Notes under the pieces: generated by a model
Told to the model about the DNA's origin: nothing
Database searches by the model: none
The model's input: only the letters and a program-made list of their open reading frames with translations
Position numbers and translations under genes: made by a program
From: Pseudomonas syringae CC1557
Lineage (GTDB): Bacteria; Pseudomonadota; Gammaproteobacteria; Pseudomonadales; Pseudomonadaceae
Assembly (NCBI RefSeq): GCF_000452705.1
Contig: NZ_CP007014.1
Span: 3,783,501 to 3,847,500 of the forward strand
Length of the DNA stretch: 64,000 nt
Direction of reading: 5' to 3'
Shown: positions 48,006-56,724 of the stretch, piece after piece
How positions within the stretch are numbered: the stretch's first letter is position 1
Layout of the letters: the number at the start of each line of letters is the position of its first letter

Positions 48006-48141
48006 GCTCTCGTTCCCGCACGCTGCGAGGGAATGCACTTCTGGACGCTCTGCGTCCAGCCTTGAGAGGGCGGCGCAACGCAGAGTTATGACGCGGAGCG
48101 GCACGGGATACATGCCAACGCGGAGCATTGGCGCGAGAGTC
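48006..48141 (+). repeat. Dispersed palindromic multi-hairpin repeat, copy E
   Basis: About 136 nt starting 16 nt after the Tsx-type stop. It has the family parts CTCTCGTTCCCGCACGC, TTCTGGACGCTCTGCGTCC, ATGACGCGGAGCGGCAC and CCAACGCGGAGCATTGG. It lies between convergent genes. Confidence 0.83.
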
Positions 48142-48152
48142 AGAGCCTCAAA

Positions 48153-49061
48153 TCACTCCCTCGCCGCTTTCCAGACCTTGCTCACCAGCGTCACGATCAG
48201 CACCAGCACAGCACCGGCGACGATCCCGGCGATGGCATCAATCAGGGTCGGGACGACCATCGACAGCCCGCCCACCGCAGCAGACGCAGATTCAGTCACG
48301 CCTTCGACCCAATGGTGAGCGACCGGCAGGCCATGCACCAGAATCCCGCCACCGACCATGAACATGGCTGCAGTGCCGACGATCGACAGTACCTTCATCA
48401 GCACAGGAGCCAGCCACAGCAAAGCGCCGCCGATGTTCTGTGCCACCGAGCTTGCGGTCTTTTTCAGGTACAGGCCCAGGTCGTCCAGTTTGACGATGCC
48501 CGCCACCAGTCCATAGACGCCCACGGTAATTAGCACGCCAACAATCACCAGTACACCGACCTGATCCATGAACGGCCGGGCCGAGACCACACCCAGCGCC
48601 AGCACGATGATTTCCGCCGAAAGAATGAAGTCGGTACGAATCGCGCCCTTGATGCGCTCTTTTTCGAACGCAACCATGTCCACTGAAGCATCCGTAGCTG
48701 CCTGCTTGCGCTGGTCGTGTTCCTCATTGGTTTCGGCGTGCAGCCATTTATGGGCGATTTTCTCGAAACCTTCGAAGCACAGAAAGGCACCGCCGATCAT
48801 CAGCAGCGGCAGGATTGCCCAGGGCGCAAAGGCACTGATCAGCAACGCGGCGGGCACCAGAATCGCCTTGTTGAGCAAGGAACCCTTGGCTACAGCCCAG
48901 ACCACCGGCAACTCACGATCAGCCGAAACACCTGTGACCTGCTGGGCATTGAGCGCCAGATCGTCACCCAGCACGCCTGCGGTTTTCTTGGTAGCCAGCG
49001 CGACGTCATCCAGCAGGGTCGCAATATCGTCAAGCAGAGTAAGCAAGCTTCCAGCAGCCAA
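48153..49061 (-). CDS. DUF808 inner-membrane protein (YedI-like)
   Basis: 302 residues matching the DUF808 family: the opening [41 protein letters not shown] (fragment: [20 protein letters not shown]) is diagnostic, followed by several hydrophobic segments (about 75-100, 165-200, 210-235, 270-295) and the acidic motif [30 protein letters not shown] in part. Function unknown in all members. The gene is convergent with the Tsx-type gene and has a GCTG-rich ribosome site region. Confidence 0.85.
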   Translation of the reverse strand: MAAGSLLTLLDDIATLLDDVALATKKTAGVLGDDLALNAQQVTGVSADRELPVVWAVAKGSLLNKAILVPAALLISAFAPWAILPLLMIGGAFLCFEGFEKIAHKWLHAETNEEHDQRKQAATDASVDMVAFEKERIKGAIRTDFILSAEIIVLALGVVSARPFMDQVGVLVIVGVLITVGVYGLVAGIVKLDDLGLYLKKTASSVAQNIGGALLWLAPVLMKVLSIVGTAAMFMVGGGILVHGLPVAHHWVEGVTESASAAVGGLSMVVPTLIDAIAGIVAGAVLVLIVTLVSKVWKAARE

Positions 49062-49208
49062 AATAAAAATCCTTGAGCAAGTAAAAAAGAAACGGCGTTT
49101 ATTGAATCACACGCCAAGGGTCAATCGTAGTGCACCAGACACCTCTGACCTTTATCTGGCACGAACGTTTGACGCCGCCCACTACACGCCAGGCACTTTG
49201 AATAACGG

Positions 49209-49727
49209 TCATATCGGTAACTGCGTGGTCGACAACACCTGACGCAAGCCCATGAACGAGCGAATCTGTCTGACACCGGGTAGATACAGCAACTGTTCGG
49301 CATGCAGACGGTTGAAACTCTGACTGTCTTTAGTGCGCAGCAGCATGAAGTAGTCGAACTCGCCAGTAACCACGTGAAACTCCATGCAGCCGGAAACGTT
49401 CTGCGCCGCCGCTTCGAACTCTGCAAACGAGTCCGGCGTCGAGCGGTCCAGCACGACGCCGATCAGCACTACCATCCCGGCGTCCAGTACATCACCGTTA
49501 AGCAGCGCGACAACTCCTTTGATGACCCCCGACTCCTTCAACCGCTCGACACGTCGCAAACAGGCAGGCGGGCTTAGTTTGACCTTTTCTGCGAGCGCAA
49601 CGTTGGAGATAGACGCATCACGTTGCAGCGTCTTGAGAATGGCGCGGTCGATCCGGTCCAGCAACGGTACCGCATCAGTACCCGGCCTCTTGCTGCGTTC
49701 ATTTATTGCTTTCATGGTCGACTTCAC
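49209..49727 (-). CDS. acdR: Lrp/AsnC-family regulator, probable AcdR
   Basis: 172 residues: Lrp-type helix-turn-helix (LDRIDRAILKTLQRDASIS, then NVALAEKVKLSPPACLRRVERL) and an RAM ligand-binding domain (GCMEFHVVTGEFDYFMLLRTK in part). It is divergent from acdS across 169 nt, the arrangement in which the Lrp-like AcdR activates ACC deaminase in other Pseudomonas. The gene symbol rests on that context; family assignment is firm. A second in-frame Met (MKAINERS) three codons in is a possible alternative start. Confidence 0.8.
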   Translation of the reverse strand: MKSTMKAINERSKRPGTDAVPLLDRIDRAILKTLQRDASISNVALAEKVKLSPPACLRRVERLKESGVIKGVVALLNGDVLDAGMVVLIGVVLDRSTPDSFAEFEAAAQNVSGCMEFHVVTGEFDYFMLLRTKDSQSFNRLHAEQLLYLPGVRQIRSFMGLRQVLSTTQLPI

Positions 49728-49896
49728 AACATAAAAGTTCGCTCTAGGACCCTGACACTAACGCTGATTTTGTAAATAGACAATTCTTTGCAACCACGAT
49801 TATCGCGCCATTTCCTATCATAGAAGCCACCTCAGGCACGTAATCAAGCCTGAAACCTGACCTTTATATGCACCTACTTCTCGACGGAGACCTGAT

Positions 49897-50913
49897 ATGA
49901 ACCTGAGCAAGTTCAAACGCTACCCTCTGACCTTCGGCCCCTCACCCATCACGCCGCTGAAACGCCTGAGCGAGCACCTGGGTGGCAAAGTCGAGTTGTA
50001 CGCCAAGCGCGAAGACTGCAACAGCGGTCTGGCCTTCGGCGGCAACAAGACCCGCAAACTGGAATACCTGGTGCCTGAAGCCATCGAGGGCGGGTACGAC
50101 ACGCTGGTGTCTATCGGCGGCATTCAGTCCAACCAGACCCGTCAGGTCGCAGCCGTCGCCGCGCATCTGGGCATGAAATGCGTGCTGGTTCAGGAGAACT
50201 GGGTCAACTACTCCGACGCGCTGTACGACCGGGTCGGCAACATCGAAATGTCGCGCATCATGGGCGCCGATGTACGTCTGGACTCGGCCGGTTTCGATAT
50301 CGGTATTCGCCCGAGCTGGGAAAAAGCCATGGCTGACGTGGTTGAAAGCGGCGGCAAACCGTTCCCTATTCCAGCCGGTTGCTCGGAACATCCCTACGGC
50401 GGGCTGGGCTTTGTACGCTTCGCCGACGAGGTGCGTCAGCAGGAAGAAGAACTGGGCTTCAAGTTCGATTACATCGTGGTCTGCTCGGTCACCGGCAGTA
50501 CCCATGCAGGCATGCTGGTCGGCTTCGCTGCCGATGGCCGTGCGCAACGGGTGATCGGCATCGATGCCTCAGCCAAACCGGACAAGACCCGCGAACAGGT
50601 TCTGCGGATTGCCCGCAACACCGCAAAACTGGTCGAACTCGGCCGCGAAATCACCGCCGAAGACGTGGTACTCGACACCCGCTACGCCTACCCCGAATAC
50701 GGCCTGCCCAACGAGGGCACGCTGGAAGCCATACGCCTCTGCGCCCGACTCGAGGGCGTATTGACCGACCCGGTCTACGAAGGAAAATCCATGCACGGCA
50801 TGATCGACATGGTGCGCAACGGCGAATTCCCCGAAGGCTCGAAAGTGCTCTACGCGCACCTGGGCGGCGTCCCGGCGCTGAATGCGTACAGCTTTTTGTT
50901 CAAGGATGGTTGA
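49897..50913 (+). CDS. acdS: 1-aminocyclopropane-1-carboxylate deaminase
   Basis: PLP enzyme that splits ACC, the plant ethylene precursor, to 2-oxobutyrate and ammonia. The 338 residues are the same length as the crystallised Pseudomonas sp. ACP enzyme and carry its active-site set: PLP lysine Lys51, Ser78, Tyr268, Tyr294, and the pair Glu295/Leu322 that distinguishes true ACC deaminases from D-cysteine desulfhydrases. A good terminator follows. The divergent Lrp-type gene is the likely regulator. In a plant-associated pseudomonad this could lower host ethylene. Confidence 0.96.
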   Translation: MNLSKFKRYPLTFGPSPITPLKRLSEHLGGKVELYAKREDCNSGLAFGGNKTRKLEYLVPEAIEGGYDTLVSIGGIQSNQTRQVAAVAAHLGMKCVLVQENWVNYSDALYDRVGNIEMSRIMGADVRLDSAGFDIGIRPSWEKAMADVVESGGKPFPIPAGCSEHPYGGLGFVRFADEVRQQEEELGFKFDYIVVCSVTGSTHAGMLVGFAADGRAQRVIGIDASAKPDKTREQVLRIARNTAKLVELGREITAEDVVLDTRYAYPEYGLPNEGTLEAIRLCARLEGVLTDPVYEGKSMHGMIDMVRNGEFPEGSKVLYAHLGGVPALNAYSFLFKDG

Positions 50914-50943
50914 GGCGATTCATGAACTGAATGAAAGCTTCCG

Positions 50944-50972
50944 ATGGCCCGCGAATTTGCGGGCCATTTAGC
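50944..50972 (+). terminator. Terminator after acdS
   Basis: 9-bp perfect stem ATGGCCCGC / GCGGGCCAT with a 6-nt loop, about 30 nt past the acdS stop; only a short T-run (TTTA) follows. Confidence 0.65.
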
Positions 50973-51031
50973 AAACACTCAAAAAAAGTGAATGAACACG
51001 AAATAAAGGTACATGCCACAAACCTCTTTAT

Positions 51032-51061
51032 TTGCACTACACTGTAGCTCGATGTATTACA
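51032..51061 (+). promoter_or_regulatory. Toxin-antitoxin promoter with two overlapping palindromes
   Basis: TTGCAC (-35) and TATTAC (-10) are 17 nt apart. Two perfect dyads overlap them: CTACA-C-TGTAG (51037-51047) and TGTA-T-TACA (51053-51061), sharing TGTA/TACA half sites 16 nt apart. They fit binding by a ribbon-helix-helix antitoxin that represses its own operon. Confidence 0.6.
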
Positions 51062-51083
51062 AAAAACTACACATGAGGTTCCT

Positions 51084-51323
51084 ATGTCCGTTATGTCTCT
51101 ACGCCTGCCGGACGAGATGGCAGATACCCTCGCACATCTTGCCAAAGCGACCGGGCGCAGCAAGTCTTTCCTGGCGCTGGATGCACTGCGTGAATACCTG
51201 ACTCGCGAAGCCTGGCAGATCGCCGAAATTCAGCGTGCGATTGAAGAAGCTGATGCTGGCGAGTTCGCAAGCGAAGAGGAAGTGAAGTCCGTTGTAAATA
51301 AATGGACGAACAATGCACGTTGA
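51084..51323 (+). CDS. Ribbon-helix-helix antitoxin
   Basis: 79 residues. The N-terminal ribbon-helix-helix (MSLRLPDEMADTLAHLAKATGRSKS in part, residues 4-28) would bind operator DNA as a dimer; the acidic C-terminal half (IEEADAGEFASEEEV) would bind and neutralise the toxin. GAGG stands a few bases before the ATG; a second Met three codons in is also possible. It overlaps the toxin gene by 11 nt, a normal type II layout. Confidence 0.88.
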   Translation: MSVMSLRLPDEMADTLAHLAKATGRSKSFLALDALREYLTREAWQIAEIQRAIEEADAGEFASEEEVKSVVNKWTNNAR

Positions 51324-51597
51324 ATGGCTAAAGACTGCGCTGAAAAATCTGGATGATGAGGCAGCCTACCTATCATTGGAAAATCCGGCTGCCGCAGCCG
51401 CTTTCGTTGAAGCAATACAATCAAGCGTCAATCAGCTCGCACGCTTCCCTGCAATGGGCCGGGAAGGACGCATTGCAGGGACAAGAGAATGGCCTCTGCC
51501 AGACCTGCCTTACTTGATTCCTTATCGAATCCGTAGCGGCCGATTACAAGTTCTGCGGATATTCCACACAAGGAGACTTCCACCCTCACTGTGGTAG
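51313..51597 (+). CDS. RelE/ParE-family toxin
   Basis: 94 residues of the RelE/ParE fold: WLKTALKNLDDEAAYLSLENP near the start, NQLARFPAMGREGRIAGTRE in the middle and the closing YLIPYRIRSGRLQVLRIFHTRR with the basic residues that are catalytic in RelE-type members (fragments). Either mRNA cleavage or gyrase inhibition is possible; the sequence does not decide. Translation is coupled to the antitoxin by overlap. Confidence 0.87.
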   Translation: MHVEWLKTALKNLDDEAAYLSLENPAAAAAFVEAIQSSVNQLARFPAMGREGRIAGTREWPLPDLPYLIPYRIRSGRLQVLRIFHTRRLPPSLW

Positions 51598-51633
51598 CCA
51601 TCAGATATCGCCAGCGTACGATCGGCTCCTCCG

Positions 51634-52488
51634 CTAAATCCGAAAATGCTTCTGCATCGCCTGCGCCAGCAGACTCACCGCCTCGTCGGCCTGTGAGGCA
51701 GGCGAGCGCAGAAACACGATTTCGTGCTCGGCTATCTCTGGCAGATCGTTAAGAATCTGCATGGCATCTGTTACTCCACTCCGGTCAATCAGACTGATCG
51801 CCAGCCCCGCTTCCACGCAGGCTTTGACTGCCTGATTGGACGGACTCTCCAGTACCACGCGGGTTTTGCGGCCGGCTTGTTTGAATGTCTCCACCATCAC
51901 TTCACGATAGGGACATTGCGCTGCATGCATGGCAAGCGGCAGCGGATCCGTCGACGCCGCCGTGGTGTTTTCTGACCCGACCCAAACAGGCTTGGTCGAT
52001 ACCAGAAACATTGTTTCAGCGGTCAATTGACCTTTGGGCTGGGCGATGACCGCTGCCTGCAGTTTTCCGCGCCTGACCTGCTCACGCAGGGTATAGCTGG
52101 GCGCGGTTTTCAATTCCAGCACCACATTGGGCCAGGCTGCTGCGAATACCGGCAGGATGTCGCGAATCACATGAACGGCGTACTCATCAGGAACACCCAA
52201 TGTGATACGACCCGCCAGATGGGTGCCATGCAAGTCAGCCAGCACTCGGTCGTGGGTGGACAACAACTCTGACGTGGACAGGAGCAATCGCTTGCCAAGC
52301 GCCGTCAACGACACGGCCTGGTTATCACGGTTGAGCAAGCGACCGCCTGCTACCGCTTCAAGTCGCTGGATGTGCACGCTCACCGCTGCCGGGCTTTTGT
52401 GCAATTGCTCGGCCGCCGCTGAAAACTTCCCGATGCGCGCCACTGCATGAAAGGTGCGTACCAGTTCGATATCAAGTATTGCCGTCAT
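51634..52488 (-). CDS. LysR-family transcriptional regulator
   Basis: 284 residues with the LysR winged helix (VRTFHAVARIGKFSAAAEQLHKSPAAVSVHIQRLEA in part) and the effector-binding fold from about residue 90 (ITLGVPDEYAVHVIRDILP). It is divergent from an EamA exporter across only 68 nt, so it probably regulates that gene and itself. Effector unknown. Confidence 0.87.
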   Translation of the reverse strand: MTAILDIELVRTFHAVARIGKFSAAAEQLHKSPAAVSVHIQRLEAVAGGRLLNRDNQAVSLTALGKRLLLSTSELLSTHDRVLADLHGTHLAGRITLGVPDEYAVHVIRDILPVFAAAWPNVVLELKTAPSYTLREQVRRGKLQAAVIAQPKGQLTAETMFLVSTKPVWVGSENTTAASTDPLPLAMHAAQCPYREVMVETFKQAGRKTRVVLESPSNQAVKACVEAGLAISLIDRSGVTDAMQILNDLPEIAEHEIVFLRSPASQADEAVSLLAQAMQKHFRI

Positions 52489-52562
52489 TCTTTAATATTC
52501 CTGAATAACTGCTGCACATAATTTTGATTTATAAGATTACGCTGATCACCTAGCGTGTGTCG

Positions 52563-53519
52563 ATGAGCCCATACCTATCGATTTCCCCGAACACATCGCG
52601 GCCTGCCTGGCACCAGGCCATTCCTCTGCCGCTGCTCGAAGCAGCGTTGCTGCTGACCTGGAGCTCCGGTTTCGTCGGCGCGCGCTTCTCTCTTGATTAC
52701 GCGCCGCCGTTGCTGGTGGTGTTCTGGCGCTGCGTGGTGGTCACGCTGATTCTCCTGCCCTTTGTCGCCAGGCAGTTGCTACACATCCCGCCGGCCCTGT
52801 TGCTGAAAAACGCCGGTATCGGTCTGTTGGCAATGACTGGCTACGTGGCGGGCGTCACGCAAGGCATTGCGTTGGGCGTACCGGCAGGACTCGCTGCACT
52901 GTTTGCCGATCTGCTGCCGATGGGCATGGCACTGCTGGCTGCGGTTTTTCTCGGGCAGCGACTGAGCTGGCATATCTGGGCAGGGCTGGTGGTGGGTCTG
53001 ATCGGTGTGGTGCTGGTCACTCACAGCGCACTGGCATGGGGTGAAGCACCCTTATGGGCCTATGGCCTGCCCTTGCTGGGGATGTTCTCGCTGGCCATCG
53101 CGACGCTGTGGCAAAAACGCTCCAGTGCGTCGCCACCGATGGACCTGCTGCCTAACCTGTGGCTGCAATGCTGTGTCTCCAGCTTCGCATTTGCCATTAT
53201 TCAGGGCACACAAGGCAGCCTGGCACCGATTCCCAGTACCGGCTTTGCATTGAGCGTGCTATGGACAGTGGGGCTGGCGACGCTGGGCGGTTATGGACTT
53301 TACTGGGTCTGCCTGCGCCGCGCGACGGCCACTCGGGTCGCCAGCGTTCTGTACCTCAGCCCACCTGTGACGATGCTCTGGGCCTGGGCGATGTTCAATG
53401 AGCCACTGTCCTGGCAGATAGCGTCAGGCATGGCGGTGTCCGGGGTCGGCGTGTGGATGGTTGTGCGGGCGGAGGCTCGGCAGCGTGACAAGCCGGTAAA
53501 AGTGAGCCAAACGTCTTGA
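52563..53519 (+). CDS. EamA/DMT-family transporter
   Basis: 318 residues with about ten membrane helices in two EamA repeats (first: LLTWSSGFVGARFSLDYAPP with the conserved WSS/GF entry; second around TATRVASVLYLSPPVTMLWAW). Members of this drug/metabolite superfamily export amino acids or other metabolites. A GTG two codons upstream is another possible start; neither has a strong ribosome site. Divergent LysR gene is the likely regulator. Confidence 0.85.
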   Translation: MSPYLSISPNTSRPAWHQAIPLPLLEAALLLTWSSGFVGARFSLDYAPPLLVVFWRCVVVTLILLPFVARQLLHIPPALLLKNAGIGLLAMTGYVAGVTQGIALGVPAGLAALFADLLPMGMALLAAVFLGQRLSWHIWAGLVVGLIGVVLVTHSALAWGEAPLWAYGLPLLGMFSLAIATLWQKRSSASPPMDLLPNLWLQCCVSSFAFAIIQGTQGSLAPIPSTGFALSVLWTVGLATLGGYGLYWVCLRRATATRVASVLYLSPPVTMLWAWAMFNEPLSWQIASGMAVSGVGVWMVVRAEARQRDKPVKVSQTS

Positions 53520-53537
53520 AGAGGCCCACCCAGTGCT

Positions 53538-53942
53538 TTACTGATTGGCTGCTTCATCCGATGGCTTGTTGAGTTTGCAACTGTATACAAACTCGACTTC
53601 GTCAGGCCATCCCAGACCGGCTTCGTGCACACGTTGAATGGCGATATTCAGATGACGCTTGGCATCCAGCGAGCCACATGTACGGCGAACCTGAATTTTC
53701 TTGGTCATCACGCCGTCATTGTTGATGCTGACGCCATAAGTCAGGTTGGTGTTGGTGCCAAATTCCGCCTGCATGCGTTGCTGGACCTGATCCAGCGCCT
53801 GCTTGTTATCCTCAAGGAAGGCCTGAGCACGCTGATAATTACGATAAAGGGTCAATGGTTTTGGCCAATCGATATTCAGCCAAAAATACAGCCCGGTCGA
53901 AAGCATCAGAATGAACAGCAGAATACTTGATCGAGGAGACAT
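53538..53942 (-). CDS. Hypothetical membrane-anchored protein
   Basis: 134 residues with one N-terminal hydrophobic helix (about 6-22, ILLFILMLSTGLYFWL), then a charged, probably helical periplasmic part and two cysteines (in RRTCGSLD and VYSCKLN) that could form a disulfide. I do not recognise the family. Codon use looks normal for the window and it lies 18 nt from the convergent EamA gene end. Confidence 0.65.
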   Translation of the reverse strand: MSPRSSILLFILMLSTGLYFWLNIDWPKPLTLYRNYQRAQAFLEDNKQALDQVQQRMQAEFGTNTNLTYGVSINNDGVMTKKIQVRRTCGSLDAKRHLNIAIQRVHEAGLGWPDEVEFVYSCKLNKPSDEAANQ

Positions 53943-54091
53943 GAACAGCGTGCTCAGGATGACATGCAGGCTGTATCGGCAACAGACGCACAGGCTTAAG
54001 ACGCGTCAGAAATCATAATGAGTAACGGGTAAAAAAAGCCGTCAGTCCAGTGAAGACCACCGCATTACACGCGGCAGCCCTCGACCGTTCT

Positions 54092-56020
54092 TCAGATCCT
54101 GAAACGCGCCACCATGCTTTGCAGATTGGTGCCCAGACGAGCCAGTTCTACCGTCGACGCTGCACTCTGCTCGGTCGCCGAGGCAGACTGATCGGCAATG
54201 TCGCGGACACTGAGCACGCTGCGGTTGATTTCATCGGTCACCGCGCTCTGTTGCTCGGCGGCGGCAGATATCTGCTGGCTCATCTGCTCAATCGTGCCGA
54301 TTGACTGATTGATTTCCACCAGCGCCTGTTCAGCCTGACGGGCCAGCACCACGGTGCCTTCGGTACGTTGCAGACTCGCGTCCATCAGGCCCGAAGCGGC
54401 ACCCGTGCCCTGTTGCAAGGTCAGGATCAGCGCTTCGATTTCCGTGGTGGAGTTCTGGGTACGCTGAGCCAGCGAACGTACTTCGTCGGCCACTACGGCA
54501 AAACCACGGCCCTGTTCGCCCGCACGCGCGGCCTCGATAGCGGCGTTGAGTGCCAGCAGGTTGGTCTGTTCGGCGACGGCTTTGATCACGTCGATCACGC
54601 TGCCGATCTTGCCGCTGTCTTCGGTCAGGCGCTGCATGGCCTCACCCAGCTGCTTCACTTCACCGGCCAGTTGCCCGATTTCCCGCGTGGCGTGCTGCAC
54701 CACACTGCTGCCATGCGCTGCGCGCTCGCTGGCCTGTTTGGCGGCCCGCGAAGCATCTTCGGTGTTGCGCGCGACTTCCTGCACAGTGGACGCCATCTGG
54801 TTCATGGCGGTCGCGACCTGGTCGACTTCGTTTTTCTGCAGAGTGACACCGGCGCTGGTCTGTTCGCTGACGGCAGACAGTTCCTCGGCCGCGGTGGCGA
54901 TTTGTGTCACGCCGTTGCCGATGCCGCCGATCAAGCCACGCAGGGAAACGGTCATGTGTTGCATGGTGTTCTGCAACAGGCCCAGTTCATCCTCACGGGT
55001 GGTGTGAGTATCCTGAGTGAGATCACCGTCGGCGATCCGGCGCGCGGCAATGACCGTCTCGTTCAGTGGCACGGTAATCTGACGGGTAATCAGGAACGCA
55101 GCAAAGATGCCAATCAGCAGCACCACCAGCGCCACACTCAGCAGTTGCATGACAGCGGTATTCTGTTCTTTCTTAGCGCTGATGACCTGCTGAGCCGCCA
55201 GATCGTCGGCACGGGCAGCGGCCGCGATGGATTGCTGTTGCAGATTGCCACGTATCTGATCGGCCTGCTGAAGCATGTCCGAAATCGAAGACATCAACAC
55301 CTTGTACTGTTTCAACGCAACCAGTGCAGCATCTACTGCGGCGTTTGCCTGGCTGGGCAGTTCGCTACGAGCGGCAGCGACCTGAGCGATCAGTGCGTCC
55401 GCCGACGTATACGTGGCCTGGCGGTTATCGGCAGAAGGGACACTCAGGTAGCGGCGAAACACCAGACGGAAGTTAGTCATGCCGTTACGCAGATCGCCGG
55501 CAATCTTGACCTGCTTGATCCCGGTTTCATCCGGAGCGCGCAAGGTGTCGTCGATGGTCTTGTTCAACAGGTTCTCGAAGGTCCCGCTGACCTCATCAGA
55601 GACCTTGATGATCGGCTTCAGAGCGTCATCGATTTTCTGGTTGATGCCAACCAGTTGTTCGAACGTCTGCTTCAAACCACCCACCTGCTCCTTGATGCCC
55701 CGCAGCTTCTCCAGGTTGCTCGATACCACGAACAAGCCAAGGCCCTGGTCAACGCTGCGGTTCAGCGTATCCAGTGCGCTTGCGTAGGTCTGCACGCCAG
55801 CCGGGCTGGGACCTGTGGCGTAGGCCTGGGCAGCGATGCGAGCACTCAGCACGTCAGCCTTGATCTCGGCAACCTTGCTACTTTTGCCCATCCGTTCGAT
55901 CAACAGGTTAGTGCTGGAGTAACCGATCGCAGTGACCGTCAGTACACCCAGCAAAATAGCAGCGAAGCCCAGCCCCAGCTTCTTGCTGACTTTCAAGTTG
56001 TCCAACCATTTTGCGCTCAT
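54092..56020 (-). CDS. Methyl-accepting chemotaxis protein with long helical sensor (HBM-like)
   Basis: 642 residues: transmembrane helix 1 (about 14-34), a periplasmic all-helical domain of about 250 residues, helix 2 (about 293-313), HAMP, and a complete cytoplasmic signalling domain with the CheA/CheW tip [43 protein letters not shown] (in part). The long helical sensor and total length fit the helical bimodular type known from McpS, which senses organic acids; the ligand here is not predictable. No CheR/CheB-docking pentapeptide is seen at the C-terminus. A sigma-28 promoter precedes it. Confidence 0.9.
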   Translation of the reverse strand: MSAKWLDNLKVSKKLGLGFAAILLGVLTVTAIGYSSTNLLIERMGKSSKVAEIKADVLSARIAAQAYATGPSPAGVQTYASALDTLNRSVDQGLGLFVVSSNLEKLRGIKEQVGGLKQTFEQLVGINQKIDDALKPIIKVSDEVSGTFENLLNKTIDDTLRAPDETGIKQVKIAGDLRNGMTNFRLVFRRYLSVPSADNRQATYTSADALIAQVAAARSELPSQANAAVDAALVALKQYKVLMSSISDMLQQADQIRGNLQQQSIAAAARADDLAAQQVISAKKEQNTAVMQLLSVALVVLLIGIFAAFLITRQITVPLNETVIAARRIADGDLTQDTHTTREDELGLLQNTMQHMTVSLRGLIGGIGNGVTQIATAAEELSAVSEQTSAGVTLQKNEVDQVATAMNQMASTVQEVARNTEDASRAAKQASERAAHGSSVVQHATREIGQLAGEVKQLGEAMQRLTEDSGKIGSVIDVIKAVAEQTNLLALNAAIEAARAGEQGRGFAVVADEVRSLAQRTQNSTTEIEALILTLQQGTGAASGLMDASLQRTEGTVVLARQAEQALVEINQSIGTIEQMSQQISAAAEQQSAVTDEINRSVLSVRDIADQSASATEQSAASTVELARLGTNLQSMVARFRI

Positions 56021-56053
56021 TACGTGTGTGCCTTTGATTTTCCGGAATGCCCG

Positions 56054-56081
56054 TAAATCGGCGTTGAGGAGCTTAACTTGA
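56054..56081 (-). promoter_or_regulatory. Sigma-28 (FliA) promoter of the chemoreceptor gene
   Basis: Minus strand TCAAGTTA, 11 nt, GCCGATTTA: close to the FliA consensus (TAAAGTTT-N11-GCCGATAA) with exact spacing. It ends 34 nt before the start codon, leaving a short leader. Confidence 0.75.
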
Positions 56082-56182
56082 TAGCTATATTCGGTTGGAT
56101 GGCCCGGGAACTATTGGAAAGCGCTGTACGCCCCCCGTATTCAGGGGGTATGGCGGAGTCATTAAGATTTATTTAAGCAACA

Positions 56183-56199
56183 TGAAACATGATGTTTCA
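56183..56199. repeat. Short inverted repeat between DUF2269 and chemoreceptor genes
   Basis: TGAAACA-TGA-TGTTTCA, a perfect 7-bp dyad. It may be a weak terminator for the DUF2269 gene (no T-run) or a protein-binding site. Confidence 0.4.
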
Positions 56200-56236
56200 G
56201 ATGGCCGGTTAGCGGGTGATGCGCTTCTGATCGGCT

Positions 56237-56722
56237 TTATATCTGCAAAAGCCGCGTGAGCGTCATCTTGCTGACCATCATCAGCACAATCGCGAACATG
56301 CCCGAAAAACCGGCGATGCCGAGCCAGAACCAAAGACGATAAATCGCCCGAAACCGGTCATTGATAAGCGTGCCGGTTTCGGCAGCATGGTCGGCCAATT
56401 CCTGAAGACGCTTCTGCAGAATCAGCACAGGCAACCACAGCGCGCCGACGCAGATAAAGATGATCAACGACGTGATGACCCAGTCAGTCAGCAGCGACAT
56501 ACCGGTCAGGCTGGCCATTGCGTAACCGGTGATGATCTGGACAAAACCGGCCGGTGTGGTGATCCAGGTGTCGAAACGCACCACCATTCTGGCGACGTGA
56601 GCGATCACCACTGGATTGCCACTGCGACTGGCGGCAATCAGATAAAGGTAGGAGCCCATGCCGAAGCCAAACAGAAAGATCGCGGCGATGACGTGCAGGT
56701 ATTTCAGGTACAAGTAGAGCAC
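56237..56722 (-). CDS. DUF2269-family integral membrane protein
   Basis: 161 residues with four hydrophobic segments (about 8-28, 52-72, 82-103, 133-155). The start YLYLKYLHVIAAIFLFGFGMGSY (in part), with His in the first helix, is typical of DUF2269 proteins of unknown function. It follows the saccharopine-dehydrogenase-like gene by 2 nt and ends in a membrane helix. The two are surely co-transcribed and may work together. Confidence 0.82.
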   Translation of the reverse strand: MLYLYLKYLHVIAAIFLFGFGMGSYLYLIAASRSGNPVVIAHVARMVVRFDTWITTPAGFVQIITGYAMASLTGMSLLTDWVITSLIIFICVGALWLPVLILQKRLQELADHAAETGTLINDRFRAIYRLWFWLGIAGFSGMFAIVLMMVSKMTLTRLLQI

Positions 56723-56724
56723 CG

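Noticed and set aside
48885..48915. HrpL-box-like GGAACC ... CCACC
   Set aside because: The spacer is 17 nt rather than 15-16 and it lies within the DUF808 coding region.
53583..53592. TGTATACAA-type palindrome like the puuE operator
   Set aside because: It lies inside the coding end of the hypothetical gene 53538-53942 (codons for Phe-Val-Tyr-Ser) and not near a promoter; chance is likely.
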